From Syntrophomonas sp. UBA1376 (lineage in GTDB: Bacteria > Bacillota > Syntrophomonadia > Syntrophomonadales > Syntrophomonadaceae), in assembly GCA_002305535.1 (NCBI GenBank), contig DBRE01000055.1, positions 1,085 to 14,876 on the forward strand: DNA of 13,792 nucleotides, given 5' to 3'. Numbering within the stretch: the stretch's first letter is position 1; each line of letters begins with the position of its first letter. The position numbers and the translations under genes are program-made. The notes beneath the pieces were generated by a model. That model had not been told where the DNA came from and searched no databases. It saw nothing but the letters and a program-made list of their open reading frames with translations. Of this stretch, positions 1 to 6,832 are shown piece after piece.

Positions 1-123
1 AAATCCATCCCACGAGGCTACCCGCAGCTTCTTTTCCGGAGCCATCGGATAAAGCAACTGCTCCTGGTGTTGTCGACAAGCCTATCCCCCGGACACTTCT
101 ATGCTGCCTTGTGGGTTCTATGG

Positions 124-594
124 CTAGTTAAACCTAACTCGCGTGGAACTATCCATCATGTGAGTGAGGATCACTGCAACCTCGCAGCGTTTAATGTTTG
201 AAGCAGGGCTGCAATTATGATCTGTGTCAACGCCCATCACGATCCCGGCACGGTATAGTTTGTATATTGCAGCGGCGTAAGGTTCGGTCATAGGAACATC
301 AGGAATTGCACCGTCTTCCACTGAATTCAATTCCGGTAATGCGCTTGCGGGCAAAACATTGGCGAAAATCCCCAGATATCCAGCGCGGGTCGCTGCAGAG
401 TCCCAAGCGTAATCTTTATGAATAATTCCATTGGTTTTCGCGTAGTCCACATAGCTCTGATACCACGGATCCGAGAATGAAATTTCCAGAGCACTATCGT
501 CTGCCGCCTCAGCAGTCGGCGCCATCGTCCGGAACACCCCCATGATCATTGCGATCGCTAAAACCAAGCTCATGAATTTTTTAGCCATAATCAA
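124..594 (-). CDS. Short secreted protein with two SLH repeats
   Basis: An exported 156-residue protein, probably held at the cell surface. Residues 1-30 form a signal peptide: a basic MAKK start, a hydrophobic stretch, and a likely cut after AEA. Two S-layer homology repeats follow. The first is at about residues 40-80 (SFSDP..Y...VDYAKTNGI, then ATRAGYLGIFANVLP). The second is at about 98-148 (IPDVP...YAAAIYKLYRAGI, then KRCEVAVILTHMMD). In this family SLH repeats bind pyruvylated secondary cell-wall polymers, and three repeats are usual, so this protein is short and has no other domain. The listed start is TTG at 594, 8 bases from AGGAGG. The ATG at 588 would be 14 bases away. It is the last gene of the minus-strand envelope cluster. 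It could act as a small wall-binding subunit, or be the surviving part of a longer protein. Confidence 0.8.
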   Translation of the reverse strand: MIMAKKFMSLVLAIAMIMGVFRTMAPTAEAADDSALEISFSDPWYQSYVDYAKTNGIIHKDYAWDSAATRAGYLGIFANVLPASALPELNSVEDGAIPDVPMTEPYAAAIYKLYRAGIVMGVDTDHNCSPASNIKRCEVAVILTHMMDSSTRVRFN

Positions 595-602
595 TCAGAC
601 CC

Positions 603-608
603 CCTCCT
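603..608 (-). promoter_or_regulatory. Shine-Dalgarno deciding the SLH gene start
   Basis: AGGAGG on the minus strand, 8 bases before the TTG at 594 and 14 bases before the ATG at 588. The spacing favours the TTG. The adjoining G run (600-602) leaves some doubt. Confidence 0.5.
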
Positions 609-691
609 CTCATCGTTGTCCAAGATTATTCTGAAATATCTTGGAATATGCCAAGTTTCTCCCCATCTGAATATCTGGCCTGTATATCAGG

Positions 692-2437
692 TTATTTGTT
701 TTTGATCACCTTAATAAACTTGCCATCGGGTTGGGGTTCAATAGTGCACTTGAACGCCTTTTGAATAAACGACTGCGGTAGCATGAGGTATTTCTCTTTG
801 GCGATGATTGGGGTGATGGTCGGATCATTATCATCTACGGCAAATGAAGAACCGTTGATCCGGGCGCTGTTCTGGCCTAACCACCCTTCAATGGTTTGAT
901 TCTGATATGTCATGGTCACCTTTTTTTCGTTATCATCCCAGGTAATAGCCGCATCTAACAGATCAGCTATATCACGAGCCGGCAAAAAGATGGTGCTGGA
1001 TGTCAATATCGGCGGTGTGGTTACAGTTTTCATCCTGGAAAGCCTAGCCGTCTCAGGTGAAGGGTACAACAACAATGTACAGCTTTTACTAAAGCTTTTG
1101 GTCTCTGAAGCTGCTCCAGTTGTTTTTCCGGTTGTTTTACGGTGGCCTGGTGTTGATGGAGTGGTAACGGTCACTTCATTTGAATACTTGGAGCTTCCCT
1201 TATCATTAAAAGCCCTTACCCGGTATTCATAAGCTGTATTGGGTGAAACGCTGGTATCTCGGTAGGAATTGGCACCTGCTCTCGCTGTTCCTACTTTAGA
1301 GAAGGCTGCGTTTTTATCCGCACGCCTTTCGATGTAGAAGCCTTTTTCGTTGCCTGAATTATCACTCCAGGTTAAATCAACCCTGCGGGGGATTGCTTCT
1401 CCCTGGAGATCAGATGGTGGAGAGGGTACCTTGGTAACCGCCGTGTCTACCTTGACCTCCCTGGAGTAATCGGATGAACCATTATGGTTATAGGCTTTTA
1501 TACGATAGTAGTAGGTGGTATCGGTTGATACGTTGGGATCATAATAGTAATACTGCTTGTATCGAGCTGAACTATCGTAGCTGTAAGTTCTGCCTCCTTT
1601 TTGATTGAAAGTGTTTAGCCCAGGAATGGCTTCAATTACTGTACTATACTTTTCTTCCGAAGACTTCTTTCTCTCTATCTTAAAGCCGTGAACATCAGTG
1701 TCCTCATAGCGCCATGATAATATGAGCCGTTGCTTGCTTTCATACTTACCAGTATTTCTATCGTAGACGCGCTCATCCCGTGCTGAGAACCCAGTGGGGA
1801 CATCGGGTACTGCATCACTTGATTTGATAGTTACAGTAACTTCGTCCGAATAATCGGAAGAGCCATGTTCATTAAATGCCCTGACACGATAGGTATAGGT
1901 TGAACCCCGGTTTACAAAGTAATCAGTGAATTTGGTTTCTTTATTTAGAACAGCACGGGTGTGGAATTCTTGATTACCGGTCTTTTGCTCTAATTCATAG
2001 TAGACCGCATTAGAACTTCCCCAGCTGAGCTCCACATAGGGGGTAGAGTAGGCCGTAGCCCTTAAGCTAGGAGGCGTAGGACTGCTCTGCTTATTTCCGG
2101 GCACTGCCACCCAACAATTGGAGGTGGCCAACTCAACACCATCTTGTTTGGCTACTACCCAATAGGTGTAACTCTCGTTTTTGGTAACACTGCGATCACG
2201 GTATTTCAAAGTATCTGCTGTTACCGTGGCCAGCTTGGTGGTTTTGGAAAGTGATCTATAGATATCATAGGAGGTCGCACCGGAGACCCTGCCCCACCTC
2301 AGTTCCACTTCGGATATTTTGGACTCAATTCTGAGCCGGAAAGATTCTGCTCCGCAAGCGGGCACTGCTAGCGATTGGAAAACAAGTCCCATCATCAGTA
2401 CCATAATCATCGTCATCTGGATTGGTTTTATTCGCAT
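692..2437 (-). CDS. Exported four-Fn3 protein with C-terminal stalk (Cu amine oxidase N-like) domain
   Basis: A 581-residue exported protein, probably structural or adhesive at the cell surface. Residues 1 to about 31 form a signal peptide. Four fibronectin type III domains lie at about 32-113, 121-204, 211-332 (long, with a Tyr-rich insert) and 338-426. Each shows the L.W core and a Y.YRV.A.N..G.S.YS..V.V ending. A Thr/Gly/Lys-rich linker (427-450) leads to a C-terminal domain (452-581) like the 'copper amine oxidase N-terminal' stalk domain (FLPARDIADLL...ITWDDNEKKVTM). No enzyme domain is seen. The start is the ATG at 2437, because AGGGGGGG lies 5 bases before it; the in-frame ATG at 2458 is upstream of that site. 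The C-terminal domain matches the protein encoded at 8911-10542 (ARING followed by an LP..FI segment), so the two look paralogous. The stalk copy here is the more diverged one. Confidence 0.85.
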   Translation of the reverse strand: MRIKPIQMTMIMVLMMGLVFQSLAVPACGAESFRLRIESKISEVELRWGRVSGATSYDIYRSLSKTTKLATVTADTLKYRDRSVTKNESYTYWVVAKQDGVELATSNCWVAVPGNKQSSPTPPSLRATAYSTPYVELSWGSSNAVYYELEQKTGNQEFHTRAVLNKETKFTDYFVNRGSTYTYRVRAFNEHGSSDYSDEVTVTIKSSDAVPDVPTGFSARDERVYDRNTGKYESKQRLILSWRYEDTDVHGFKIERKKSSEEKYSTVIEAIPGLNTFNQKGGRTYSYDSSARYKQYYYYDPNVSTDTTYYYRIKAYNHNGSSDYSREVKVDTAVTKVPSPPSDLQGEAIPRRVDLTWSDNSGNEKGFYIERRADKNAAFSKVGTARAGANSYRDTSVSPNTAYEYRVRAFNDKGSSKYSNEVTVTTPSTPGHRKTTGKTTGAASETKSFSKSCTLLLYPSPETARLSRMKTVTTPPILTSSTIFLPARDIADLLDAAITWDDNEKKVTMTYQNQTIEGWLGQNSARINGSSFAVDDNDPTITPIIAKEKYLMLPQSFIQKAFKCTIEPQPDGKFIKVIKNK

Positions 2438-2488
2438 TTCATCCCCCCCTGGTTTCATAAAACATCAACCGCCCTCATGGGAAAATAT

Positions 2489-3637
2489 CTAACTCTCCAA
2501 CTGCTTTTTCCCTGGTGCAACGCTTATGGAGAAATTCGGAATTTCTATATGATCCGCAGTCATCTTTATTATCGTTACCTTGAAGTCATCCCCATAAAAT
2601 GGGACATCCAAAGGAAGGGGTTCCTCATCCTCCCCCAGGGGAAGATCCTCACCCGGGTTAGTGGTCCAGAAGTCTACCAGCGGGAAAAGTCTAACCCCGT
2701 GCAGTTGATGACTATATAGCTCGGTCACTTCCATCGTCAGGTTATTGAATGATACTGATCCATCGGCCGACATGGCTATATGACAATCACCATAATGCGG
2801 ATCATGCCTCATATTCTTAAATAGTTCTAACCCATTAATTGTCCCATTACCATAAGTGGTAAGTGCTGAAAACCCGCTAGGGATTGAGCGTCCTTTGGTC
2901 GCACTAAAATTGCTCCCAATAATAGCCGAGATATGAAATACAAATTCCCCAGTGGCGTCAACATCAGTGATGGGGAAACCAGTTGATCCATATAATACCA
3001 GGCCCAGCCGGGTTTCAATAAAACTTGCCAGGAGTTCTTCCAGTGTCGGTTCTTCTGGCTCAATTACTTCTTTCTCAGGATCAGCTGGATCCAATTCCTT
3101 AGTTGGATCAGTTTCGGCTGGTTCTGCCTCATCTGGTTCAGTAGGCATAGAGTCCCCTGGCTCGGTTGGCGTTGTATCTCCTGAGTCTGTGGGCGTTGTT
3201 ACTTCCGACTCTGCTAAAGCTTCACCTGAGTCTGTGGAGGTTGTTTCTCCTGACTCAGCTGGTGTTGCGTCTCCTAAGTTTAATGGTTGTGCGTCTCCCG
3301 GATCTTGGTTTGTCTCAGTGCCTGCAGCTGATGCTTGGGTGACAGCCGTTTCCTCAGGTGGGGCAGTTGCTGGGGTAGTAGAAAATTGTGTGCCTAACCC
3401 TGCATCACCTTCCGGCCTACTTATTTCCGTATCGGTAGTTGCAGTATCCGCTTGGGGTTCGCCTGTCCCATCCATGATCATGCTAAACGTGTCCCTAGCT
3501 GAGGAAGGAAGTTGATCGGAGACAACAACACCTCCTTCTTCCATAGCAGCAACCACCGGCAGCAAACTGGCCAGATAGATCAAACCTGCCACAGCGATTA
3601 CTCCCCAGGCAAACAGTGTTTTACATCGTCCTGTCAA
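2489..3637 (-). CDS. Exported protein: Thr/Pro/Glu-rich linker plus diverged DUF6230-like domain
   Basis: No characterised homologue is recognised. Numbering here is from the TTG start (382 residues). A hydrophobic segment at about 9-32 is a signal peptide or membrane anchor. Residues 58-200 are a low-complexity linker rich in Thr, Pro, Glu, Asp and Ser. Residues 204-382 form a globular domain. That domain parallels the protein encoded at 4683-5438 in the same order: a GEFVF...IIGSNF opening, TINGLELFKNM (compare SIDGLNLWKNI), a SADGSVSFNNLTMEVTEL block (compare AADGVAGENLTMNATDI), and an ending ADHIEIPNFSISV (compare AEHMSIPGMTLQL). It is therefore read as a diverged DUF6230-like paralogue presented on a stalk. 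The ATG at 3643 is only 1 base from AGGAGG, so the in-frame TTG at 3637, 7 bases away, is the better start. The gene follows the membrane-protein gene after about 20 bases and is probably cotranscribed with it. Confidence 0.75.
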   Translation of the reverse strand: MTGRCKTLFAWGVIAVAGLIYLASLLPVVAAMEEGGVVVSDQLPSSARDTFSMIMDGTGEPQADTATTDTEISRPEGDAGLGTQFSTTPATAPPEETAVTQASAAGTETNQDPGDAQPLNLGDATPAESGETTSTDSGEALAESEVTTPTDSGDTTPTEPGDSMPTEPDEAEPAETDPTKELDPADPEKEVIEPEEPTLEELLASFIETRLGLVLYGSTGFPITDVDATGEFVFHISAIIGSNFSATKGRSIPSGFSALTTYGNGTINGLELFKNMRHDPHYGDCHIAMSADGSVSFNNLTMEVTELYSHQLHGVRLFPLVDFWTTNPGEDLPLGEDEEPLPLDVPFYGDDFKVTIIKMTADHIEIPNFSISVAPGKKQLES

Positions 3638-3644
3638 TTCCATT

Positions 3645-3650
3645 CCTCCT
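3645..3650 (-). promoter_or_regulatory. Shine-Dalgarno deciding a TTG start at 3637
   Basis: AGGAGG on the minus strand directly abuts an ATG (3643) with a 1-base gap, too close for normal initiation. The in-frame TTG at 3637 has the standard 7-base gap. Confidence 0.6.
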
Positions 3651-3659
3651 TATGGTTAT

Positions 3660-4598
3660 TTAGCTTACCACCAGATCAGAATCACCTGGCGGTTCAATAA
3701 ATTTGTCATCCGGCTCCTCAGGTTCTTCTTCCGTTTGCGGCAAAGCTACCTTTTCCCAGGCTAGAACCATAGAACCACCTAATATGCCCAGTATTCCACC
3801 TATAAACATGCCTCCTGCTGCTCCCAGAAAGCTCACAATAGACAAAATTATGGCTGTTATCCCCAGGGTCATGTGGTTCTCGGCAAAGGATAAGGAAAGA
3901 AATGCGACCGCACATATGGCCAGTCCCACAATCATGCCCATCCAATACAGTCCGCTTCTAGGCATGAAGAGTATAGGGGCGATGTTGATACCGACCCAGG
4001 TTACCAAAGCACCGGCGATAAGAATAAAAGTTCCTCCGATGACCGGGCGGTAACGGTTGGCAGCGACCATTATTCCTAGAGGGAATGATAACAAGCTGCC
4101 CAAAAGGATCAGCAGGATCCATATTTCTGGCGTTAACCATGCGGGAATCTGAGGAAAGGCAGCTGTGATACGATCAAAGGCAGATACCCCTAATATGACT
4201 CCAATGAATGAAAAGAGCGGAACCCAAAAGGCTTCTCCGGGAAATGACAAGTATTTATCCCGCTCTTTTAACCGGGCTACCCAGGGGGAGACTACCCACC
4301 GGTAAAAACCCACCCCAATAGCCAGTCCCACCGGTATACCTAGCCAATCTGTTTCAAATAGGGAAAAGCCCATCATAGCCCCTACAATTACTCCTATTAT
4401 GTAATACTGGATCTTATGTTTGACCTCATCGGGAAGGGGTTGGATCCATCGCACGGTTATGCCGCCTAATACAGCGGTTGCCAAGGGAATTATCAACACC
4501 CATGGTCCAACATAAAGAAACAGCTTAATGGCTGCCATCGTCCCCAGCAGCAATCCCAAAAAGGAATATTCTTTCACTCCGGGTCTGCTTTTGGTCAA
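3660..4598 (-). CDS. Polytopic membrane protein with C-terminal DUF6114-like region
   Basis: A 312-residue integral membrane protein of unknown function. About ten hydrophobic segments can be seen, at roughly 12-30, 32-50, 65-80, 87-105, 122-140, 157-180, 185-211, 217-238, 242-260 and 262-281. An acidic, Pro-rich tail (288-312) follows. The last four segments begin after a basic NRYRP motif and end in the Gly-rich GGMFIGGILGILGGSMVLAW stretch. This pattern resembles DUF6114, a small membrane family that in actinomycetes is encoded next to DUF6230 proteins, as it is here. The N-terminal ~180 residues are extra compared with the short DUF6114 proteins I know. The start is TTG at 4598, 9 bases from GGAGG within a GGAGGTGATC site. 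Possible roles are membrane partner, anchor or translocation aid for the two DUF6230-like proteins. No catalytic motif is visible. Confidence 0.75.
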   Translation of the reverse strand: MTKSRPGVKEYSFLGLLLGTMAAIKLFLYVGPWVLIIPLATAVLGGITVRWIQPLPDEVKHKIQYYIIGVIVGAMMGFSLFETDWLGIPVGLAIGVGFYRWVVSPWVARLKERDKYLSFPGEAFWVPLFSFIGVILGVSAFDRITAAFPQIPAWLTPEIWILLILLGSLLSFPLGIMVAANRYRPVIGGTFILIAGALVTWVGINIAPILFMPRSGLYWMGMIVGLAICAVAFLSLSFAENHMTLGITAIILSIVSFLGAAGGMFIGGILGILGGSMVLAWEKVALPQTEEEPEEPDDKFIEPPGDSDLVVS

Positions 4599-4602
4599 AT
4601 CA

Positions 4603-4612
4603 GATCACCTCC
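4603..4612 (-). promoter_or_regulatory. Full-length Shine-Dalgarno before a TTG start
   Basis: GGAGGTGATC on the minus strand matches the canonical anti-Shine-Dalgarno complement over 10 bases. No ATG or GTG lies at a suitable distance, so it supports the TTG at 4598. Confidence 0.7.
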
Positions 4613-4648
4613 ACTGTAGAATTTCGCTGATAATTATCTCAACAGGGA

Positions 4649-4673
4649 AAGGGGGGTGGGGCTGCCCCCCCTT
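4649..4673 (-). terminator. G/C-rich hairpin between DUF6230-like and DUF6114-like genes
   Basis: An 8-bp perfect stem (AAGGGGGG at 4649-4656 with CCCCCCTT at 4666-4673) encloses a 9-base loop. It starts 10 bases after the stop codon of the upstream gene on the minus strand. On that strand the stem is followed by only TCCC, not a long T run. It may therefore be a partial terminator or an mRNA 3'-stabilising element that lets the first gene be expressed above those that follow. Confidence 0.5.
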
Positions 4674-4682
4674 ATAAGTACT

Positions 4683-5438
4683 TTAATCCCAGGGTGCGAA
4701 GCTGTTTTGGAACGGGGGCATGATTCTGGTGTTGCTGGCATCATAAAGATGCAGCTGCAGAGTCATGCCGGGAATGCTCATGTGCTCAGCTGCCATATAG
4801 TGGGTATTGATGATACCGTTTGTCATTACCATGGTGTCAGCAGACATACCGATCTGTACCCCGGTGTTGATCTCATCACCAAATACGTCCGTAGTTTGAG
4901 CACTGGTCTGCATAAAAGTTAATTTGTTAGGATGCTCGGTAGGCAGGTTTTCCATCATGACCATATTGCCAAATGTAGCATTATCAGCAGCAATATCTGT
5001 GGCATTCATGGTCAGATTCTCTCCCGCTACGCCGTCAGCAGCTTCGATTATCACTTGGACATAACTTACATTAGGAATATCAAAGAGATGAGCAATAGCT
5101 TCCAAGCTGATATTTTTCCAGAGATTCAGGCCGTCAATAGAAACATCGCCAAGCCAAACCTGAGCGGCGGGGTATACTGTCTGGTAATCGTTCGGGATAC
5201 TGGTCTGTGAAACGGCATGGGCGTCCCCTGTGTTAGTGCTGGTGAGCGCCGGAATCAGTTCAAAGTCACTGCCGTTTATTGTTCCTGCTTCAATGACAAA
5301 GCCTCCTACCCCGGCGATGGGGGCAGCCGCAAACACTGTCCCGGTGGCTACCAGAAGTGTAATTAGCGCTACCAGGGCAACAAGGGAAATACCAGCACTT
5401 CTTTTGAATAATTTACGGTTAACATTTAAGCTTCCCAA
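4683..5438 (-). CDS. Secreted DUF6230-like protein
   Basis: A 251-residue exported protein of unknown function, probably outside the membrane. Residues 1-38 are a signal peptide: basic NRKLFKR, a long hydrophobic core, and a likely cut after VFA. The mature part begins VGGFVIEAGTINGSDFELIP, a pattern like the opening of actinomycete DUF6230 proteins (some annotated 'cholesterol esterase' without clear basis). Later blocks also fit that family: DVSIDGLNLWKNI (98-110), an ADG...ENLTMNATDI/ATFGNMVM block (134-161), and ADTMVMTNGIINTHYMAAEH leading into MSIPGMTLQL (200-229). No Cys residue or obvious catalytic triad is seen. The start is TTG at 5438, 7 bases from AGGAGG. It is the first gene of its cluster, ahead of a DUF6114-like membrane gene and a second DUF6230-like gene. 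The family call is from memory of motif order; the export call is firm. Confidence 0.75.
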   Translation of the reverse strand: MGSLNVNRKLFKRSAGISLVALVALITLLVATGTVFAAAPIAGVGGFVIEAGTINGSDFELIPALTSTNTGDAHAVSQTSIPNDYQTVYPAAQVWLGDVSIDGLNLWKNISLEAIAHLFDIPNVSYVQVIIEAADGVAGENLTMNATDIAADNATFGNMVMMENLPTEHPNKLTFMQTSAQTTDVFGDEINTGVQIGMSADTMVMTNGIINTHYMAAEHMSIPGMTLQLHLYDASNTRIMPPFQNSFAPWD

Positions 5439-5445
5439 TACAACT

Positions 5446-5451
5446 CCTCCT
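5446..5451 (-). promoter_or_regulatory. Shine-Dalgarno supporting the TTG start at 5438
   Basis: AGGAGG (within GAGGAGGAG) on the minus strand, 7 bases from the TTG. No in-frame ATG or GTG lies nearby, so the rare start codon is well supported. Confidence 0.65.
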
Positions 5452-5486
5452 CAAAACATTTTTTTGGGCAGCCCCATGCCCATTGT

Positions 5487-5498
5487 CATCATATGATG
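5487..5498. promoter_or_regulatory. 12-bp perfect palindrome upstream of the envelope cluster
   Basis: CATCATATGATG is its own reverse complement and lies 48 bases upstream of the TTG at 5438. On the minus strand it contains TATGAT, a five-of-six match to a -10 box. No convincing -35 box is seen 17 bases upstream. It could be an operator overlapping a promoter. The rest of the 5439-5683 gap holds no gene I can support. Confidence 0.3.
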
Positions 5499-5683
5499 GT
5501 AATTAACTAAAAATTCCCACAATTGGAATCCTCTTTCGGGTACGTTGCTGATATTTATGTCCTCATCAATCTGCTTTTGGGCAGCTTTTGGGCTGTAGGG
5601 GGATTAGGTAATCACTTGTGACAGAGGCAAATTGCTGGTATTGAGAGAAAGTGAATTTTATAAGCCCTACACTCCTACAAAAA

Positions 5684-6823
5684 TCAAAACTGCTTTCTTA
5701 AGCGCAGCGTAGCCAGCAGAACGATGACCAGGCTCTGGGCAGCCAGTATGGCAATTTCTCTTACCAGTTCCGCGTACCCTATTCCTTTCACCATGATTCC
5801 TCGATTTATTTCAATAAAATAGGTTACCGGTAGGGCAGAACCCATAAAGGAGATCCACCCTGGTTGGGCGTCTCGCGGAAAAACAAATCCCGATAAAACC
5901 AGACTGGGCAGCAGTATGCATACCACTATTTCGATGGCCTGCAATTGAGTCTTAGCGATGGTAGATACCAACAACCCCAGACCTACTGAGCCCAATATGA
6001 AGAAGAAACACATGACAAACATGGTGACCATATCACCGACCATTTTGGCCTCAAACCAGTATACTCCCACCAGCAAAACCAGCAGATATTCGCCCATACC
6101 AATAAACAAATAAGGGATCAGCTTGCCCAGCACCATTTCCAGGGGCTTGACCGGTGTAATAAGAAGTTGTTCAAAGTTGCCTCTTTCCGTCTCCCGCAGC
6201 ATGGCAAAGGAAGTAAGCATGGTCAGGATATTCTGCAGTATCAAGCCGATCAGACCGGGGATAAATAGGTTACTGCTTTTGCCCTCCGGGTTATAGAGAA
6301 GCTGGGGCCGCAGATCAACATAAGCGGCGCCGAAGGGGCCGATGCCGCTACTGATCGTTTTCCCCAGGCGATCATAGTTGATCTGAACTGAGCGGGCGAT
6401 GGCCAGAACCTGACAAGTGCTCAGGGCGGTTTTGGCAATAACTGGATCCTGACCGTCAATGAGAAAATGAACCTGGGCTGATTTGCCGCTATGCAGATTT
6501 TCAGAATAGCCTGGCTCGATGATCATTCCTACCCGGGCCTTTCCGCAGTCGATCAGATGGACTACTTCAGCATAGCTGCCCGTATAATAAACCGGAATGA
6601 AATACTCGCTTTGCTCGAAAAAAGCTATCAGCTGGCGAGACTCATCGGTACAACTCATATCGCAGACGGCCATCCTTAAGTGGTCTACATCAAATGTAGC
6701 GGCATAGCCAATGATCACCAGCAGGAAAACGGGCAAACCAAAGGCCAGGGCTACACTGAGCCTGTCTCGCCCAAACTCGATGAATTCCTTGATAGCAATA
6801 GCGTTCAAACGGCGCAGGGACAT
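5684..6823 (-). CDS. ABC-2 type exporter permease (YhhJ/YbhR-like)
   Basis: A 379-residue permease, the membrane channel of an ABC exporter. The layout is that of ABC-2 permeases with a large outer domain. There is a first membrane segment at about 23-45, then an extracytoplasmic domain (about 46-180) with a CDMSCTDESRQLI segment. Five more membrane segments follow, among them LIGLILQNILTML, FIGMGEYLLVLLVGVYWF, FVMCFFFILGSVGLGLLV, IVVCILLPSLVLSGFVFP and a C-terminal IAILAAQSLVIVLLATLRL. The RETERGNFEQLLITPVKP loop between segments is typical of the family. It starts 9 bases after the ATPase stop codon and is the last gene of a three-gene operon. The E. coli Ybh system has two permeases. Only one is present here, so the channel is probably a homodimer. 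The substrate is not evident; drugs, lipids or toxic compounds are usual for relatives. Confidence 0.9.
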   Translation of the reverse strand: MSLRRLNAIAIKEFIEFGRDRLSVALAFGLPVFLLVIIGYAATFDVDHLRMAVCDMSCTDESRQLIAFFEQSEYFIPVYYTGSYAEVVHLIDCGKARVGMIIEPGYSENLHSGKSAQVHFLIDGQDPVIAKTALSTCQVLAIARSVQINYDRLGKTISSGIGPFGAAYVDLRPQLLYNPEGKSSNLFIPGLIGLILQNILTMLTSFAMLRETERGNFEQLLITPVKPLEMVLGKLIPYLFIGMGEYLLVLLVGVYWFEAKMVGDMVTMFVMCFFFILGSVGLGLLVSTIAKTQLQAIEIVVCILLPSLVLSGFVFPRDAQPGWISFMGSALPVTYFIEINRGIMVKGIGYAELVREIAILAAQSLVIVLLATLRLRKQF

Positions 6824-6832
6824 TTATTGATC

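Noticed and set aside
1..122. Minus-strand edge frame as a piece of pyruvate phosphate dikinase or PEP synthase, suggested by a TTPGA motif
   Set aside because: The resemblance is limited to a few residues and the flanking sequence does not continue the family pattern.
2952..3515. 187-residue plus-strand open frame rich in Ser, Val and Gly
   Set aside because: It is antisense to the Thr/Pro/Glu linker; its Ser-Val bias is the complement of the repeat codons. No ribosome site or family resemblance is seen.
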